From Aradus depressus (Eukaryota > Arthropoda > Insecta > Hemiptera > Aradidae): a stretch of DNA of 64,000 bases. The notes under the pieces are model-generated. The model saw nothing but the letters and a program-made list of their open reading frames with translations, was not told the origin of the DNA and ran no database searches. Both the position numbers and the translations under genes were made by a program. Below, in pieces: positions 21,141 to 32,729 of the stretch. Every line of letters begins with the position of its first letter. The stretch's first letter is position 1. Location of the stretch: contig OY759217.1 in NCBI GenBank assembly GCA_963662175.1, positions 52,118,108 through 52,182,107 of the forward strand, written 5' to 3'.

Positions 21141-22263
21141 ACTAAATATAAATAATAAAATTATTATATTATTACTACATGAGGACGCTCATCCCTCTTT
21201 CTTATTAATGATTTTCCTAGATATGTTAAAATAATATTATTATTCAAATTAATTAGGTATGATTTTCTCTCTTCTGGTGTCTTAAAGTTTTTTAAACCTC
21301 AAACAAAGTATGTCTCTAATAATGAAATCAGGCAAAAAAACATCTTATTTTCCCCATAAATTCTTTCCGCAAATAAGAAAAAAAATTGGACGAATGTCGA
21401 TGTTTAGAAAGAAAAAAAAGGGAGAAAAGAAACAGTTTATATTCTGAGATCCCGGTTTTTTGTGAGGATATTCTCAACTCAAAAAAAAAAATACATGTGA
21501 CCTCGCTATCTGAATGTATGTATAAACTTATTTATGAATACAAACATAAACTAAGAAGAGAAGATAAATTAGAAAATAAAGAAGAAAAAAAGGAGAAGGA
21601 TATGAAAGGATATTACAGAAAATATGAAGATGTGTATTTATCGTTGTGTAAATAAATAGAGGCGGTTTGAAAGGGGCCAACTCATAGGGCAGGGAGATTA
21701 GGGAGAAAGGGACTGAAAGGTCTCCCTGATGTTAGTGTTGGACCTATCAGGTTAGTGACTGTCTGATAAGGGACTTTAGCTGACCTATAGGTCTCAGGCG
21801 GCTTTACCAACAGTTGTAGGAGAGAAAAAAAAAAATAGGAAAACGTAATTATTCTCTGACACTTTGAATCAAAAAAAAAAATATATATATATATATTATA
21901 GAGAAGTTTGATTAGGTCACACACTGAAGGGTTCCATAGGCGATAATTGCATATAAGTCAGCTGTCAACATACTTCACCAGAGATTGTCCCCAGGGCCCG
22001 TGGAACTGTTTTACGGATTGCACCGTGACCTCGAGAACCGTAGTCATAAGACAATAGAGCCTACATCGACGATCTCGTCTCTCATCTAGTCAAGCCACTC
22101 TTCGCAGACAGACCGCCGCAAGATAAGCAAATGGTGCTGCTTCAATAAGCTGGCTCTTATATCTCGATAAAGGACGACAGTGCCATCTCATATCAGTCTT
22201 CTCTTATCTTAGCTGCTGCTGAATTACAGAAAACAGTACAACATTATCTCACAATGCTCACCT
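21141..22263. other. Intergenic DNA
   Basis: AT-rich to about 21660, then mixed. The lysine/glutamate-rich 89-codon frame at 21386 is an A-rich low-complexity product. A short (AT)n tract lies at about 21880. No gene is supported. Confidence 0.4.
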
Positions 22264-22386
22264 AACACACTCCACAATGATCTCATGGATGCACACAGAA
22301 GAAGATACCACAAACAATTTCAAGACAAGATTTTTGAAAATTACGAGGACATCAGAATCGTGAAATCCTTTCACTCTTGGACTTGA
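22264..22386 (+). pseudogene. Possible Jockey-like retrotransposon fragment
   Basis: The frame begins N-T-L-H-N-D-L-M and ends at a TGA. The same N-x-T-L-H-N-D-L-M string occurs in the Jockey-like fragment at 42895-43116, whose nucleotide sequence matches over about 20 bp. Only about 40 codons survive and the rest has diverged, so the call rests on a short match. Its stop overlaps the start of the palindrome at 22379. Confidence 0.4.
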
Positions 22387-22745
22387 AAAATAAAATAAAA
22401 CTTGTTTATTTAATATATTGTCTAATTTCACTAACTATATATACATGGGAGTACTTTCGGTATTTCTACCATCCTCAGCCAAAAGCATAAGAGATAAGAC
22501 TAAGTTAATTTTCAGAATGTCAGCCTCTCGAGGAACCCATTACCCTCCCTACTGGTGTTCCCCATGACGTCAGACACAGGGTAATGGGTTCCTCGAGAGG
22601 CTGACATTCTGAAAATTAACTTAGTCTTATCTCTTATGCTTTTGGCTGAGGATGGTAGAAATACCGAAAGTACTCCCATGTAGATATAGTTAGTGAAATT
22701 AGACAATATATTAAATAAACAAGTTTTATTTTATTTTTCAAGTCC
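22379..22745. repeat. Near-perfect palindrome, 168-bp arms, 31-bp loop
   Basis: Left arm 22379-22546, right arm 22578-22745, equal lengths, and a single mismatch seen (within the CTATATATACATGGG / CCCATGTAGATATAG pair). Inner ends are GGAACCCATTACCCT and AGGGTAATGGGTTCC. The minus-strand frames at 22512-22706 and 22634-22957 are by-products. It could be a recent foldback insertion, a source of hairpin RNA, or an inverted-read assembly artefact. Confidence 0.92.
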
Positions 22746-22764
22746 ATTTGAATTATTTCACAAT

Positions 22765-23030
22765 ATCTCTGCAATAATGTCAGTTTCCTTTCACTCTTAC
22801 CGGGAGATTGAAGAGGAGCTTTCATGTTTTCCAAATCCCTGTTCCATAAATGAAAAACAAATGTTGTTGTCTCTCTGTGTGTTAGTCTGCGAACACGATA
22901 ACATCCGATAGAATTAAAATATCGACATGAAAGCTTGACTCTGAGATCGGGAGACATGTAATTCCAAGGAAAACGTTTTATCGAATTTCATACTGTTTAC
23001 ATAACTACGTATACCTGGGGAAATAAAATG
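22765..23030 (+). repeat. Family D fragment
   Basis: Contains GAACACGATAACATCCGATA, ATCGACATGAAAGCTTGACT and a right-terminal form GTTTACATAACTACGTATAC. Most internal modules are missing. Confidence 0.5.
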
Positions 23031-23764
23031 AATTTTATGCAGATGTAAGGCTATTACAAGTATACAGGCAGATGCTCGGTAGCGCCCAACAAAATAAAAA
23101 AACATTTTGTTCGAGCAGTGAATTTGCGGAAAATCGTCCTAATCTAAGATGAACCAAGTTTCTGTTTAGTACTGTTGCTTATGTGAGATACTAAAAAGAA
23201 TGCCTTACAAGATATTTGCTTGGAAGTGTGAAGTGTGTTGGATATGGAGAGGGGATGTTCTAAATTGGAGCACCCCCCCAGACATGGGCTGACCAAAGAG
23301 ATGGGAGGGGAGGGGGGCTTCGGAGATATGAGATTCAATATGCAGACCGCGCGGCGCGGCACTCCACACAAAGCCCCGTCCTGCGGACCTCCCAAATGTA
23401 ATAAATGTCGGGTAACACTTGTGGCTAACAGCGGCCTGAGCTCCATAGACCTCATAGCCCACCCTCTGTCCTGTCCAGCAGCTTCAAAGGGATCGTATCC
23501 AGCATCCAGCATCCATTATGGAAAACACCAAACTGTACCGTCTGGAGCATCCTTTTCCAACTGGTAAAGTAGCCGGTGAATTAGTCCTCGAAACATTCAT
23601 AGTGTTTAGGGTCCCAGAGGGCACAACGGAACATAAATATGTCAACGGAACATAAAACTTAAGATCCAAACAAATAACAAATAGATTACCTATGTTTTAT
23701 AAAAAAAAAAAAAGATTGAGAGAAGTCGCCATAGTTCTAGAGTGAAGCGAACAAAGAAAAAATG
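23031..23764. other. Unique DNA, GC-rich at 23240-23560
   Basis: The GC-rich part has open frames on both strands (23144-23567) but no recognisable domain and no good splice pair. An ATCCAGC triplet repeat lies at about 23496-23516. Confidence 0.35.
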
Positions 23765-24040
23765 TGGGTGAATCAGTGGGCATGTACTTCCACAGCATGA
23801 ATTAATCGATTAAGTTTTGTGCTCTCCCTCTAAAACTGATTGAAAAGGGTCGATTAATTTTTGCTAAAAGTCAACTGATATCTGAATAAATCCTCATTCT
23901 AAATTTCGAGTCGATACATTCATTAATTTGACAGTTATTAGAATTTTCAAGTCGAGTTCTCCTCCTCTGATCCCCCCCCCCCCCCCCCCCCCCCAACTTC
24001 TCTTCGGCCGATTTTGCGGAAAAATTATTTGGTGTCGTCC
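23765..24040 (-). repeat. Family D copy, reversed
   Basis: GTGGGTGAATCAGTGGGCAT, CTCTCCCTCTAAAACTGATT and a 23-C run at 23972-23994 in the position of the G-rich block. Confidence 0.6.
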
Positions 24041-24049
24041 TTACAGGTT

Positions 24050-24810
24050 TTTATTACACATTTAATTCATTCTATTTGGAGTTGTTGTACAGTACTGTGA
24101 TGTAAAATATTTACGCACATTAAGATTAGTAATACTTATATTTATAAAATCAATTATTATTACTTGTGAAAAAACAGCTGTTAGGAGTGAAGTAAATTGA
24201 TTAGTGGATAAATATATGAAGTCACATTTTGTTTTAAAACGAAATGTGAACAACCAACGAATGGAGAAAAAAAAGGCCATGAGCTGTTGTTATAGTGTGA
24301 GGAGTCTAAGTAGTGATGTGGAGGTGGACAGTCTAGAGAGAGAAGTGTTTTTAGGCCTAAATAAGAGTGAAGTTGATGCGCAAAGTTACTTATTATTAGA
24401 TTTCTTAAGACTTCTTCAGTAGATATTAAGATTTATTTTTGTAAAAGAATTTCATTTTTATTTCCAATCTTAGTTAGTCAATTTATAATGTAGAAAAATA
24501 AACGCAATATTTATTACTGTTGTCATCCCTTAGATTATATATCAATATTTGTTCTCTTATTCTATGCTATTCATTTCCCTGTTAACCCAGTAAGATAATT
24601 TATACCTTTGGATTAGATATTTTGCAAAATTTAGAAAAACAATATGGCATCTCTTTAGTAAATTTAGAAAAAATCCATATGACTAGTTGATTGACTCTCT
24701 TCAAAATTGCACATCTTGAAGTTTCGATAATTTTTTAGAGCCCTTTTCGGAAACTACTGTAGAAATCAAAATTTAGTAGAAGACCAGCTATAATTTCTAC
24801 AGGAAATGTA
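24050..24810 (+). repeat. Dispersed repeat R, copy 2
   Basis: Collinear with 14060-14800 but diverged by several indels. The 72-codon frame at 24204 is not conserved in the other copy. Confidence 0.6.
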
Positions 24811-24953
24811 ATAATATAATTATATTTAATATTTATTATTATGTTTATTTATATATTTATTTTTATTTATTTTATTATATATATTTTTTTATATATGTTT
24901 TTTTAATTATCTCAGTACACAGACAAAAAATAGTTTTTTTTTCATTTTTAGAA

Positions 24954-25045
24954 TCAGGAGGTCGGAAAACATGAAATTTCGGTGATAACATAGAATTTTT
25001 GACCAATTCCCTCCTTAACTTCCCCTAAACTTTGTATGGCTGAGG
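24954..25045 (-). repeat. Family D terminal sequence alone
   Basis: AATCAGGAGGTCGGAAAACA, CATGAAATTTCGG and CTTCCCCTAAACTTTGTATG form a complete terminus without an adjacent body, so it is a solo end or a deleted element. Confidence 0.6.
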
Positions 25046-25252
25046 AAGTATAAAGGAATAACGTGAAAGGAAGGATCGGAGCAGCCCCGGAGGAAGGCCG
25101 CCATGCTGTGCTATATCTGCTCCAAGGTGGATAGAAGTCTGATGCCATGACACTCATATGTTTGAAAGGTGTTATCAGAAAGCCGACTCATGTTCTGGCA
25201 TGCTATTTTGGTCATTCAATATGGCTAGGATTCTCTTGAGGAGTGGTTGTGT

Positions 25253-25392
25253 GTTGTTGGAGAGCCAAAGGGTTGTTGGAGAGACGAAGGGTTGTTGGAG
25301 AGACGAAGAGTTGTTGAAGAGACGAAGGATTGTTGGAGAGCCAAAGGGTTGTTGGAGAGCCAAAGGGTTGTTGGAGAGCCAAAGGGTTGTTG
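25253..25392 (+). repeat. 19-bp minisatellite, 7.4 copies
   Basis: Unit GTTGTTGGAGAGCCAAAGG or GTTGTTGGAGAGACGAAGG, starting at 25253, 25272, 25291, 25310, 25329, 25348 and 25367. A frame at 25158-25616 crosses it (152 codons) only because repeated phase shifts of the 19-bp unit avoid stops. Confidence 0.9.
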
Positions 25393-25649
25393 CTTCCCCC
25401 CGCTCTACGAAGTTGGGGGGATGTTATGATACCGGTTATCGTGTCCATAGACTCAAAGTCACACAATTTTTGCCCACTCACATAACTTCTCCTGAAAAAA
25501 TGTTTCCTCTGCTTTCAACTAATTTTTATAACTTGATCCGCGGGTGGACGAGGTTATTTGCAAACAATCGGAGGGCTTATCAGGGATGTTTGAATAAGAC
25601 TCAAATCAAAAATTAAATTTAAAAAAGTTAAGTTAAGGTACATTGAATC

Positions 25650-25935
25650 AATGATGAATTCGGAAATGTTGAGGTGAAGTTATGTACTCTCGATACAATG
25701 AATATATCGATATGAAATGTTACATGCATCTCGAAAACACCATAACGACTATACATAAGATTTTCAGCCAAATCGGCCGAAGGGAAGGAGAGGATTAGGG
25801 GGGCATTACACAGAAACTTCTATAACTAACGCATGTACGAGTATCGACAGGAAATTTCATATGTAAATTCAAATCGATATGTTGGTTTAGAGAATAATGA
25901 ATACTCGGCCAACTGCTTTGCGGTGATTCAGGACA
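25650..25935 (+). repeat. Family D copy
   Basis: GGCCGAAGGGAAGGAGAGGA, ATATATCGATATGAAATGTT and TTGCGGTGATTCAGG in family order; both termini are lost. Confidence 0.65.
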
Positions 25936-28134
25936 AGTTCGTTCTTTAGGCAGTTCTTTCTTTTTTGGCATTGAAAGCAGGTAAATCCAAGTTTAGCACG
26001 ATTTGAAAACTAATCCAAGCGGTAGGATCTCCGAAAAAGGTTGCAGACTTGCCCCGATATTCCTGTAAGTCTCCTGTTACCGCTGGGCAGAGGTCTGTGC
26101 CCAAGAGAGGTAACCATTGTCCGCCCGTCGACAACTCTCCTCCTTGACTCCGTGTCGTCTTCCCTGCTCCGATGACAGGATCAACTTAAAGCTTAAAAAC
26201 TCTGTAAATTTAGGTATTTGAGAAAAGGCGTCTACACCCATTTTAAAATGTTTCACTTCGCCTCCATAATTAGTAACGACCAGGCAGGGGGTGGAGATAG
26301 GCAGCTGCGTAGGGCGGCCAAATTTTGAGGGATGGTGAGAACGAAAAATTATCTTTTCAACAAAAAAAATTATTTATCAAAATCTGTTTTTTTTTTTGTT
26401 TTTTTTTTATGCGTCATTATTTTCTAATAAAAATTATGTTTTTGATAATATTGCGAAAAGTTAGAAATATGGTATACGAAATTTCCAAAACTTAATAAAT
26501 AATAATATGATGAGGCGATAACAGAACTTAATTTTATTTATTATTAACATTTTTGGGTGCACCTTGCACATGTGCAACCCGTCCGTCCTGTGTCGGTAGT
26601 GCTCGGTATCAAAGTGGCCGACTGAGGACGACCACCGGTCGGTCAATCTGTGGCGATCTTCTGTCGTCCCCAGACTTCCACACTGCTTACTTCCGCTCCC
26701 GACAGAAACTGACAAACCGGCGGAATGCCGGATAGGTAGGTCTCCGTCACCAGCTGCCGCAGGTCCGGTTCCAGATAGAGTATGATCCTCTTCTGTGAAT
26801 CAACTCCACCCTGGCCTGGTCGTACAATAGACATTCAGGGACTCTCGAGGGCTCCGCATGAACAGTTCTTAAAGAAGAGTTTGGAGGAGTAACGTCAGTA
26901 TGACATGATTTGGAGATGGGACGGGAGAGTCATCTGTAAAGACGTGGTTGGTAAGGATGTCTTGTTATGGCCACATCACATATATTTCCTTTTTGGTTAT
27001 GTAAAAACTCCTCATCTTTCTGCCCGATTACATAACTTCTGGTAAAGTAAAGTAATAGATACATTCTATTGGGATACAGGTTCCACGGTTTGCCAGCAGT
27101 TTCAACTTCGGAAGTAATGCAGTATTGGAGCAAAAATGAAAAATTAAATTGGTTGTATCATTTGTAGACAAACCTTACAGACAATTCCAGTTCAGTTAAA
27201 ATTCGACCAATGAGAATTCATAGAATCTCCTAGGCTTTAGAAATACTATATATATCAGGTAAGAGATCCAATGAATTAACTCTTGAATTGATTTTTAAAA
27301 TGTAAATGTAATATTGTGTCTTTTGGACTGTGATTTTTATAACTTATATAAAGAATTGTGTTTTCTCCTCAGGTTTTCTTTACTCTCGTACTATTTGAAA
27401 ATATTGAATAAAGCGTTACTTATCCTGATGTTGATTATTTATAAGAACAGAAGGAGACTCACTTAAGTCGCAAGTCTCTATATTTTGTTCCCATAAGGAC
27501 AAAGAAGCCATTCCGTACACCTCTTGGCCATGGATTATGATGCATTAGCTTAGCTGCCTTTCCTAAGAACTCTTGATGACAACAAAGAGATATTGATATT
27601 GATGGTTTCTGGCTATTTTTTGGTAGCCACCTCCTCTAGTCTGAGGGACAAATGACCTGCCTGAGATATTGGCCGTGTCCGACTCACAGAACACCTACTA
27701 TATTATACATACCGCCCCCCCCCCCCTCAATATTCCTCACGCCACGCTCCCCCCCCATATTTTCTGATTTATAGCTAATATTAGTCCCAAACCAAACCAG
27801 ACCATCCCTTCTCTGTTTTATTACTAAAAAAATATGTTTCGTCTTCAGATTCATAAAAATATCATTTCTTTTCTTTTTACGACTTGTTTCTTTTTATTGT
27901 GTAAAAATTTTAATGGGGGAAAAATGCCTTCTCTAAAATTATACTTTAAGAAAATGTGCAGTAAGGTTAATTTTGGCAGAATTTAAAATCTATTTAACAT
28001 TTGTGAAGAATCATCGTTAATAATTAATCTTCACTGAAAAGCTGGGAAAAATGTTTTAGCCGAAATTATAGAAAGCCGAGTTTACGCAAAGGCCGACTGG
28101 GCTCCAGAGAACGGCCCTATAATGCGCTCAAAAA
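25936..28134. other. Mostly unique DNA with coding-like patches
   Basis: Around 25946-26190 and 26540-26960 the composition is GC-richer and minus-strand frames look protein-like (see 26691-26834). The rest is AT-rich. A C run lies at about 27714-27727. No TE was recognised, and no gene is supported with confidence. Confidence 0.4.
26691..26834 (-). other. Possible minus-strand first coding exon (weak)
   Basis: An ATG at 26834 opens exactly 48 codons (including QKRIILYLEPDLRQLVTETY) that end at GTAAGC on the minus strand (plus 26685-26690), so the donor would be in phase 0. An in-frame TGA lies directly upstream of the ATG, compatible with a start. No homology was recognised and no downstream exon is proven. 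Another frame is also open upstream. Confidence 0.18.
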
Positions 28135-28135
28135 A

Positions 28136-28470
28136 CGTCGTTGGTGAATCCCCAGCGCCAACTACCAAATATCCGGATCCTCTCAATCTAACGATGTGGT
28201 TGAAAATATAGTCTTAACTCAGGGACTTCTCAATCCTCAACTAAATATATTCATTCATCTTCGATCCTCTCCCTTCCCTTGAGTCAATCTGGCTGAAATT
28301 GTCCGCAATTATGACGACATCTATTGATTTTCAGTCAAATCGGCCAACGGAAAGAGGGGGATTAGGCAGGTATTAACACGATTTTCTAGCCAAATGGACG
28401 ATTGGTTCTGGAGGGAGAGTGAAAACTTCTTGGGAAGTACATTGCCGGTGAATCACCGACGTCTTTTTTT
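28136..28470. repeat. Two inverted family D halves
   Basis: The left part (28136-28290) is in minus orientation (GTCGTTGGTGAATCCCCAGC start). The right part (28300-28470) is in plus orientation, ending GCCGGTGAATCACCGACGTC. Both outer ends are therefore the same family 3' end. Confidence 0.6.
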
Positions 28471-29404
28471 TTTCTTTTACATTTAATACAACTAAGTGAA
28501 CTATTATCAATAGATGCTGATTTAAAAAAAAAATATTATCATAAGATAAAGTTGTGATGAATGAGTCCACTCTTTAAACATTTGTCCGAAATAATGTTTA
28601 ATTATGACTCAATGAACGGAGTGGAGCTTGAGTGATGCAATGTTGTGGCTGGGAACAACGTATGAATGTGACAGAACGTGCCAACGCTGCTCCAACTGTT
28701 CTGTAAATATCATGTAGCGGTAGCAGTGATCTTAGGTGATTAGCGTTCTCAGTATCAGAGGCCAAACAAATTACCTTTTTTTCAAATTTCGAGTATGGAT
28801 AGTGCTCGAATGTTGCATCTTGCCATGTAATTAAAGTTCCGAAAAAAACAAAAAAACAAAAAAAAAAAACAATTAAAACAGGTACATTTTCGTCCATCGA
28901 TGCAGTTTTAATTTTTTATTATTATTATTTTTTTTTCAGTAATGAATAAATGAAAAACATTTTTCAATACACTTCGATCATTAAAAAAATAGAAAAAAGA
29001 ACGCATAATTGAAGACCATTCTGGGGTTTCGTTTTTAACTTTAAAGAAAATCCACTAATTACTGAAAATCTTAGTTTTTCCAGATTTTCGAAGCACAAAT
29101 TTGACGTTTATTTCCCCTGAATTTCCTCACATTAAAAAGAATTTTGCCATTACCAAAATTAATAGATTGCATTTGAGTAGGTATCTACTCGTATGATTTG
29201 TAGTCCAAGAACGGGTAGACAATTTTCAGTAGCTCGTGGATTTTCACAAAAGTCAAAAGCGGAATCTCAAGACCGTTTTTTTAGGATTTTTTTTCTTTTT
29301 TTGATGGTTGATATTTTTTATAAAAACATTTTTCACCTATCCACGACCAAAATAAATGCTGTGAGAGAAGAAAATATGGCGTATCTTGATTCACATCCCC
29401 GGCT
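28471..29404. other. AT-rich intergenic DNA
   Basis: T and A homopolymers; a 99-codon minus-strand frame at 28598-28897 lacks recognisable features. Nothing supported. Confidence 0.4.
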
Positions 29405-29835
29405 ATAGAAAGTAGAGGGGAAGTTATGTAATCGGCCAGAAATGCGGAGTTTTCAACGAAATTTCATGTTTTCCGACCTCTAGATACCAAACATGAAAAA
29501 AAAATGCCTGTCTGTCTGTGGATAAGATAACTCTCGATAGAATGAATGACGCGACACGAAATTTTATATGTGAATCCAGAACCTTCCAGCAAAGACACCT
29601 ATTGTTTTTCAGCTAAATCGACCATAGGGAAGGGGGATTAGGGGTGAGGCTCAACTTAAAAACCTCTATAACCGTCAATATAATCAATGCATCGACATGA
29701 AATTTTTTATTGAAAGTCAAATTTAATCTGTAAAAATTTCAGCGATATCGGCTGAAGGGAAGGGGAGGTTCAGGGGAGGGGGCTCAATTCAAAGACCTGA
29801 ATAACTGCCGATGTAATGAATTTATTGAACCAAAA
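29405..29835 (+). repeat. Family D copy with intact left end (reference)
   Basis: Left terminus CTATAGAAAGTAGAGGGGAA then GTTATGTAATCGGCC, followed by TTTTCAACGAAATTTCATG, TGCCTGTCTGTCTGTGGA and at least three modules with GGCCGAAGGGAAGG-type cores. The copy passes directly into the 112-bp array at AAAATTTAGTGTGAGG, where other copies read AAAATTTAGTATGAGG. Confidence 0.75.
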
Positions 29836-30400
29836 TTTAGTGTGAGGCCAATGGGACATGGTTTGTGGAATAGCCTTGTTTTAGTGAAGGTCTACTTGCT
29901 GAAGATGAGAGTAGCCTCTTTACCGTTGGCCTATTGGAGCTCTCCTCTTTAGTGTGAGGCCAATGGGACATGGTTTGTGGAATAGCCTTGTTTTAGTGAA
30001 GGTCTACTTGCTGAAGATGAGAGTAGCCTCTTTACCGTTGGCCTATTGGAGCTCTCCTCTTTAGTGTGAGGCCAATGGGACATGGTTTGTGGAATAGCCT
30101 TGTTTTAGTGAAGGTCTACTTGCTGAAGATGAGAGTAGCCTCTTTACCGTTGGCCTATTGGAGCTCTCCTCTTTAGTGTGAGGCCAATGGGACATGGTTT
30201 GTGGAATAGCCTTGTTTTAGTGAAGGTCTACTTGCTGAAGATGAGAGTAGCCTCTTTACCGTTGGCCTATTGGAGCTCTCCTCTTTAGTGTGAGGCCAAT
30301 GGGACATGGTTTGTGGAATAGCCTTGTTTTAGTGAAGGTCTACTTGCTGAAGATGAGAGTAGCCTCTTTACCGTTGGCCTATTGGAGCTCTCCTCTTTAG
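29836..30400 (+). repeat. 112-bp tandem repeat, 5 essentially identical copies
   Basis: Units start TTTAGTGTGAGGCCAATGGG at 29836, 29948, 30060, 30172 and 30284 and end GGAGCTCTCCTC; no differences were seen between copies. The final TTTAG at 30396 leads into unique DNA. Confidence 0.95.
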
Positions 30401-31865
30401 TACCGTAATCCCAAGGGGTCCTGGCGGCTGATGGCCGACAGGGAAGTGGAACTGTCCGATCCTATCTCCCACATTGGGCTATTATCGCCTCTAGCCGCCC
30501 CCACACCCACAGTAGTCCACCCCCCCTTCAGACCAGCCGTCAGTTATCCGACATATACACAAATACTACAAATCAGCAGACGGCCGGTAAACACCCACGG
30601 ATAAACAGAGTCCTGTCCGTGGCTATTCCTGAGACCATTCATTCAGGGAGGTCCCCCGTCATTCTGTTTCATTCAACTTCTCTCCTCTCTTAGTTTATAT
30701 CTATTCCGATCCTTCTTGGGGGATATAAAGAGATCAGGGACTACTATATTTTTAGGATTTGCAGACCGTTTAAACAGCAAGAAAGTTGGCAACTAATGGC
30801 TCCGAATATATGTTTGAGATCTGTATCGATATAGAGTAAAGCTAATAAAATAAATAAAAACAAAAAACTGCAACGTTGTTATATTGATACAATCCTCAGG
30901 TTACCTGAGATTACTTTAAGCTGTGACTCCCTGTACCCTGGCCGGTCGTTCAACGTTCAAACAATTCCCATTTTTCCTCGCTCTATTCATTTCAAGCTGT
31001 TCTTGAGACTCCAACTGTCTACTTTTTGTAGAATTGGCTGCTTTTGAGTCTAAAAACATAATTTTTTCAAAACCCCTTGATCTGCCATTGTGTGGAACCA
31101 TTTGATTCGAGTCCAGCCACCCTGTAGTTACGCTCCACAGATTGTTCTGCTTGCGATTAGTGATGTGACTGCTGCAACTAATGCCCAAGCTGAGGGACTG
31201 CCGGAGGATGCCAATCGGCTGCCTCCTTCCTCCTAATCTTTTAAATATGTTTTTTTTCCAGTGTCTGTCCGTTGTCCGAGCCCATTCCGGCCTGTTATCG
31301 CCCTGCCCAATGTCCCGTGAGTCCCGCCCTAATCTCAGCCCTTTTACTGGACATAACATTAAATTATACAGCTTTCCCCCTTTCTGTTTACCCCCTTAAA
31401 TCTCACCCCTGCTTAAACTCTTCCGCCCCCCCGACAAAAAAAAAAAATAACTAAAAAGTGTGTGGACATTGTGCCACAGCTCATCTATAGGAAGGGATTC
31501 TTCGGCAAATCAAATTTTAGTAAATCCTTTATCATTGGTATTTGTGACCAATCTCAGTTCCTCATGGTAACACTGTGATTTCCGGGCAGTTTCCGGACTT
31601 AGAAATCCTCTTCAATCCGTCTTACACTATTATTAATATCCATTTTAGAGACGGACAAAGATGGATGGCGACGTATACGAGCCATATCTGCTGGAGCTGA
31701 AGAAGATCAGTGCCGAAGATTGCCAACAACGTTTTCATAATACATAATTCGAAATACACACTTCGCGTGAGGTTACCAACTTTGAATTTTGCATGATCTG
31801 GTCTTATCTTGACGATTTATATATAATATTAAATGAGATTTAAGCTGAAGCTAATAATGAACCTC
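30401..31865. other. Unique DNA, GC-richer, with a possible exon
   Basis: 30410-30710 has a 96-codon open frame without a start. The minus-strand frame 30916-31359 (147 codons) contains no recognised domain and starts from a non-standard position. See 31262-31316 for a splice-site-bounded segment. Confidence 0.35.
31262..31316 (+). other. Possible cryptic exon, 55 bp
   Basis: Acceptor ATGTTTTTTTTCCAG (ending 31261) and donor GTGAGT at 31317. One frame reads VCPLSEPIPACYRPAQCP, cysteine- and proline-rich, but all three frames are open in this short GC-rich segment. No homology recognised. Confidence 0.2.
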
Positions 31866-32010
31866 TCCTAGGTGAATAAAATTTAGGGTAGGCAAAATTT
31901 AGGACTCCCATAGTAGAGTCGGACTCATGTCCACCAGAGTGACTAAAAAGCGCTCTGGTAGTAGGCGATATGACCTCGTAGTTAAAAGCCGGCCACGAGT
32001 CAAAATAACT
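31866..32010 (+). mobile_element. 5'-truncated SINE
   Basis: Starts at CTAGGTGAATAAAATTTAGG and covers the distal body through GCGCTCTGGTAGTAGGCGAT and the end GTTAAAAGCCGGCCACGAGT. Confidence 0.85.
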
Positions 32011-32729
32011 AATATAACCCCCTTTTACTCCCTTGGAGTGAAAATTTCAAAAAATCCCTTCTTAGTGGGTGCTCTCATCATCATCATATGAGAAAGTACA
32101 TTTTGCATTTTAACCATTCAGCTTCAGTCGTTTCTGAAATACAGTGATGCGTCAGGACACTGACTTTACATCTAAAGATCTCCTTACTGACAGGAGGGCC
32201 TGCACTGCTTCCCTGAAAAGACGAACTTATCTGAGCTTTGTTCTTTTGGATGGATGGTATGCCCCATAAAGAGCAGCCTGCTTCATAGAGGCACAACTTA
32301 TTTAAGATTGATGAATCGTTTATTGCGTTAAGCACCATAATATCATTTGAACTATAAAATTATGACCATTTCCACATGAATGGGCCGATAAAAAGTTTGA
32401 CTGTTCGATGGGCAATGTCAGTCAGCGAGGGGTGGGAGTAGGATAGAAAATCGATGAATGGAACAAATTTTGTGGACTTCCAGGGAAGCTAAAAGAGGGA
32501 GGGGGTGGCTAAAGAAATTGTAGCTGGGGGGGGGGGGGGGGTGAAATTAACCCCGAGGGGGGTATCGATTGAGAAGTGACCGGAGTGTGACGCACTGTCC
32601 TTTACGACATGGGGGCAGCAGGCAACATACTGCCCTCTCCCTATGAGGGTCGTCTCTCAGACCGGCAGATACCAATTATGGTGATTTGCTGTCCTCATCT
32701 TCCCTCTTTAGCCCCAGCCTTCCGTACAT
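32011..32729. other. Unique DNA
   Basis: No repeat recognised; a run of about 18 G begins near 32525. The minus-strand 84-codon frame at 32084 has no recognised domain. Confidence 0.4.

Noticed and set aside
23144..23567. Overlapping ORFs on both strands as a gene
   Set aside because: A GC-rich patch leaves several frames open; there is no domain, consistent strand or good splice pair.
26130..26190. Walker-A-like G-A-G-K-T on the minus strand
   Set aside because: A five-residue match in a short frame with no other P-loop features; expected by chance.
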